Assembly: GCA_025351125.1 (NCBI GenBank)
Contig: JANXWN010000092.1
Span: 1-7,589 of the forward strand
Reading direction: 5' to 3'
DNA from: Caulobacteraceae bacterium
Lineage (GTDB): Bacteria; Pseudomonadota; Alphaproteobacteria; Caulobacterales; Caulobacteraceae
Length of the DNA: 7,589 nucleotides
The position numbers and the translations under genes were made by a program. The number at the start of each line of letters is the position of its first letter. Within the stretch, counting starts at the first letter, position 1. Of the stretch, positions 5,596 to 7,589 are shown piece by piece. The notes below the pieces were generated by a model. The model searched no databases, was not told where the DNA came from, and saw only the letters and a list, made by a program, of their open reading frames with translations.

Positions 5596-7322
5596 TGAGC
5601 GGTCCTCGTCTGCGGCGGCCTGCCGTCACGCTCGACCTGGGTCTTAGGTCCCGGCGCGCCGGCCGGTTCAATCCGAATGGGCTCTTTGGGTGAGCCGGCG
5701 ATAGCCGCGCTGAAATGCTCGGCCGCGTCGCGGGAAATTTCGAATTTGGTTTCGCGATCAAAGATGCGGATCGAACCGATGTCTTTTTTGGTCACGTGTC
5801 CCCGGCGGCAGATCAGCGGGATCAGCCATTTGGGGTCGGCATTGGCGCTGCGGCCGACCGCGAGACGGAACCAGACCATATCTGGATTGTTCGCGTCGCG
5901 GCGCGGCCCGCGCTCGCGCGGCGGGCGGTCGCGCGGGTCGAACGGGCGCTCCTTGCCGGTCCTGTCATTACGGTCGGAGCGGCCGCCGAGACCGCCGCCG
6001 CCGCGCGAATCGCCCGGATCAAATAGCTCCTCCGGCGCCGGTAGGCGCGAGCGGTGCAAGCGGATCAGGGCGGCGGCGATAGCTTCGGGACCGACTTGCT
6101 CCATCAACAACCGAGCGAGCGTCAGATCTTCCTCGGCGGGCGGTTCAGTCAGGAGTGGGTCATGCAACATCCGCTCCTGATCACCGGCGCGGATCGCCTC
6201 GGCGCTGGGCGCGCCACTCCATACCGCGTCGATGTTGGCGGAAAGCAGGATTTGTTCAGCGCGGCGGCGGCGGGTGTAGGGCACCAGCAGGACAGAGACG
6301 CCTTTCTTGCCCGCGCGCCCGGTGCGACCGCTGCGGTGCAGCAAGCCTTGGCGATTAGCCGGCAGGTCGGCATGGACCACCAGACCCAAATCCGGCAGGT
6401 CAAGCCCGCGCGCCGCGACGTCGGTAGCGACGCACACACGCGCACGGCCGTCGCGTAGCGATTGCAGGGCGTCCATCCGCTCGCGCTGGGTCATTTCGCC
6501 CGAAAGGGCCACGGCGTCGAAACCGCGTTCGCGCAAGGCGGCGTGCAAATGCCGCACGGCCTCGCGGGTCCCGCAGAACACCAGAGCGCCTCGCGCCTCG
6601 AAGAACCTCAGCACGTTGACAACCGCGTGCTCGATCTCGTTGGGCGCCACGCGCATGGCGCGATATTCGATATCGCCATGCGGCTCGCCTTGCCCGGCGG
6701 TCTCGATCCGCACCGCACCTTTTTGATAGCCCTTGGCCAGGGCGGCGATATCCTTGGCGATGGTGGCGGAAAACAGCAGGGTGCGACGCTCCGCCGGCGT
6801 AGCCTCCAGAATAAATTCCAAGTCTTCCTTAAAGCCCAAATCCAGCATTTCGTCGGCTTCGTCGAGCACGGCGACCTCCAGGCCCGCGAGGTCCAGATGG
6901 CCGCGTTCAAGGTGATCGCGCAGGCGTCCGGGCGTGCCGACCACAAAGTGCGCGCCGCTTGCAAGGTCGCGCTGCTCTCGCCGTGAATCCATGCCGCCGA
7001 CGCAGGTGACGACCCGCGCTCCGGCTTTGGCGTAGAGCCAGCCCAATTCGCGCGCCACCTGCAGGGCCAATTCGCGGGTGGGCGCGATCACCAGCACGAT
7101 TGGCGCTCCGGCCTGACCCAGACGCGGCGCCTCGCCCAATATGGTCGAGGCCATCGCCAAACCATAGGCTACGGTTTTACCTGAACCGGTTTGCGCCGAA
7201 ACCAACAAATCGCGGTCGAGCGCATGCTTTTCCAGCACCGCGGCCTGAACGGGGGTGGGTTCGGCGTATCCTTGTTCGCTCAGGGCTTGGGCGAGAGCGG
7301 GATTGAGGGCGGGGAAGGGCAT
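5565..7322 (-). CDS. DEAD-box ATP-dependent RNA helicase with DbpA-type C-terminal RNA-binding domain
   Basis: The 585-residue product is an SF2 DEAD-box RNA helicase, expected to remodel structured RNA or ribosomal precursors in the cytoplasm. All core motifs are present in order: Q motif (PTPVQ, 22-26), Walker A AQTGSGKT (43-50), PTRELA (81-86), TPGR (130-133), DEAD (154-157), SAT (185-187), VFCGTR (248-253), ATDVAARGLD (299-308) and HRSGRTGRAG (329-338). After the core comes a Gly/Arg/Asp-rich segment (about 440-480). A DbpA-type RNA-binding domain follows (about 481-541, from MVWFRLAVGR to the RDAAEHF helix), then a basic tail ending in AHKKKSNAGQR. This architecture resembles DeaD/CsdA and DbpA; which orthologue it is cannot be decided here, so no symbol is given. 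ATG 7322 is chosen because homology starts at MPFPALNPALAQAL. The open frame continues to 7538, but that part lies in palindromic repeat DNA. The gene converges on the monooxygenase with 13 bases between stops. A possible promoter is TTGCCC (7372-7367) with GTTTAA (7348-7343), 18 bases apart, which is weak. Confidence 0.95.
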   Translation of the reverse strand: MPFPALNPALAQALSEQGYAEPTPVQAAVLEKHALDRDLLVSAQTGSGKTVAYGLAMASTILGEAPRLGQAGAPIVLVIAPTRELALQVARELGWLYAKAGARVVTCVGGMDSRREQRDLASGAHFVVGTPGRLRDHLERGHLDLAGLEVAVLDEADEMLDLGFKEDLEFILEATPAERRTLLFSATIAKDIAALAKGYQKGAVRIETAGQGEPHGDIEYRAMRVAPNEIEHAVVNVLRFFEARGALVFCGTREAVRHLHAALRERGFDAVALSGEMTQRERMDALQSLRDGRARVCVATDVAARGLDLPDLGLVVHADLPANRQGLLHRSGRTGRAGKKGVSVLLVPYTRRRRAEQILLSANIDAVWSGAPSAEAIRAGDQERMLHDPLLTEPPAEEDLTLARLLMEQVGPEAIAAALIRLHRSRLPAPEELFDPGDSRGGGGLGGRSDRNDRTGKERPFDPRDRPPRERGPRRDANNPDMVWFRLAVGRSANADPKWLIPLICRRGHVTKKDIGSIRIFDRETKFEISRDAAEHFSAAIAGSPKEPIRIEPAGAPGPKTQVERDGRPPQTRTAHKKKSNAGQR

Positions 7323-7410
7323 GAAGGTCCGATTTACGAGGCTTAAACGCCCTTGTGGCACAGTTTGGGCAATTTTGCTGCAGGTGCGTAGGCTCACGAC
7401 GCCTACCCGC

Positions 7411-7443
7411 CCCTTCCGGGGAAGCGACTCGGCATCAGTCGAG
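7411..7443. repeat. palindromic intergenic element, copy A (two adjacent hairpins)
   Basis: The first hairpin is CTTC-CGGG-GAAG (7413-7424). After CGA comes a second, CTCGGC-ATCA-GTCGAG (7428-7443), which has one G-T pair. The same two-hairpin design recurs at 7552-7586 with 14 identical bases (ggaagcgactcggc) at its core. This resembles REP-like dispersed palindromes of GC-rich proteobacteria, though no other copies can be checked here. Confidence 0.65.
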
Positions 7444-7484
7444 ACGAAGGGGGGCGTTAAAGCGGCGGGCGCCCCCTTCGTCTC
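7441..7484. repeat. inverted repeat, 15-bp stem with one bulge
   Basis: GAGACGAAGGGGGGCG (7441-7456) is the reverse complement of CGCCCCCTTCGTCTC (7470-7484) apart from one extra G. The arms enclose a 13-base loop. No T tract follows on either strand, so a rho-independent terminator is unlikely. The left arm overlaps the end of copy A. The right arm runs into the perfect 12-base palindrome TCTCGCGCGAGA (7481-7492), so the area is a tightly packed set of palindromes. Confidence 0.7.
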
Positions 7485-7507
7485 GCGCGAGAGGGCGCGA
7501 TCCACCT

Positions 7508-7520
7508 CCCCCAGAGGGGG
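7508..7520. repeat. short G/C hairpin in the palindrome mosaic
   Basis: CCCCC (7508-7512) and GGGGG (7516-7520) flank the loop AGA. The hairpin is small. It is listed because it lies between the two copies of the double-hairpin element and belongs to the same non-coding mosaic. Confidence 0.5.
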
Positions 7521-7551
7521 CAGAGAAAGATTCAGCAACGCGCTTCTCTTC

Positions 7552-7586
7552 GCCTTCCGGAGGGAAGCGACTCGGCGTCAGCCGAG
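7552..7586. repeat. palindromic intergenic element, copy B (two adjacent hairpins, at window edge)
   Basis: CTTCC-GGAG-GGAAG (7554-7567) is followed, after CGA, by CTCGGC-GTCA-GCCGAG (7571-7586). Relative to copy A, the second stem has G-C where copy A has G-T, so pairing is kept although the sequence changed, and the first loop/stem junction is two bases longer. The element may continue past the window. Confidence 0.65.
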
Positions 7587-7589
7587 CGG

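Noticed and set aside
7441..7484. Strong stem-loop as a rho-independent terminator
   Set aside because: No T tract follows on either strand and no gene in the window ends there; it belongs to the palindrome mosaic.
1..7589. tRNA, rRNA, insertion sequence or phage attachment site
   Set aside because: No cloverleaf-like segment, rRNA-like stretch, transposase or integrase motif, or flanking direct repeat was recognised by eye on either strand.

Overview
The window is GC-rich and almost fully coding. Its gene families are a DUF805 membrane protein, a TonB C-terminal-domain protein with a paired-Cys motif, a secreted caspase-like C14 protein with a YLxxYPxGxFxxLAR motif, a class I-type nitronate monooxygenase, and a DEAD-box helicase with a DbpA-type RNA-binding domain. 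Together with the palindromic intergenic repeats at the right end, they suggest an alphaproteobacterium, probably Hyphomicrobiales. That placement is inference; there is no rRNA or species marker here.

Layout from left to right. (1) A DUF805 gene on the minus strand is cut by the left edge. (2) A 132-base gap holds a candidate terminator for the next gene. (3) A 745-codon minus-strand gene encodes a TonB-domain protein with a roughly 490-residue predicted cytoplasmic N-terminal region. About 410 residues of that region form an unbroken five-residue repeat. (4) A divergent intergenic region of about 350 bases follows. (5) On the plus strand come a secreted caspase-like protein and, 17 bases after it, a nitronate monooxygenase. 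(6) A DEAD-box RNA helicase converges on the monooxygenase from the minus strand, with 13 bases between stop codons. (7) The last ~190 bases are a mosaic of short palindromes containing two copies of a double-hairpin element. This mosaic creates a spurious N-terminal extension of the helicase reading frame.

The most unusual object is the TonB-domain protein. A Glu/Arg-rich helical rod with exact pentad phase over about 82 units lies on the cytoplasmic side of a single transmembrane helix. A Pro/Ala-rich periplasmic spacer and a TonB C-terminal domain lie on the other side. It shares a divergent promoter region with the exported caspase-like protein, which has an intact His/Cys dyad, its own Pro-rich linker and an unrecognised C-terminal domain bracketed by two cysteines. 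The two may form a functional pair spanning the envelope, but only the arrangement supports this. The monooxygenase and helicase look like ordinary housekeeping or accessory genes. No RNA genes, CRISPR array, insertion sequence or integrase were seen.
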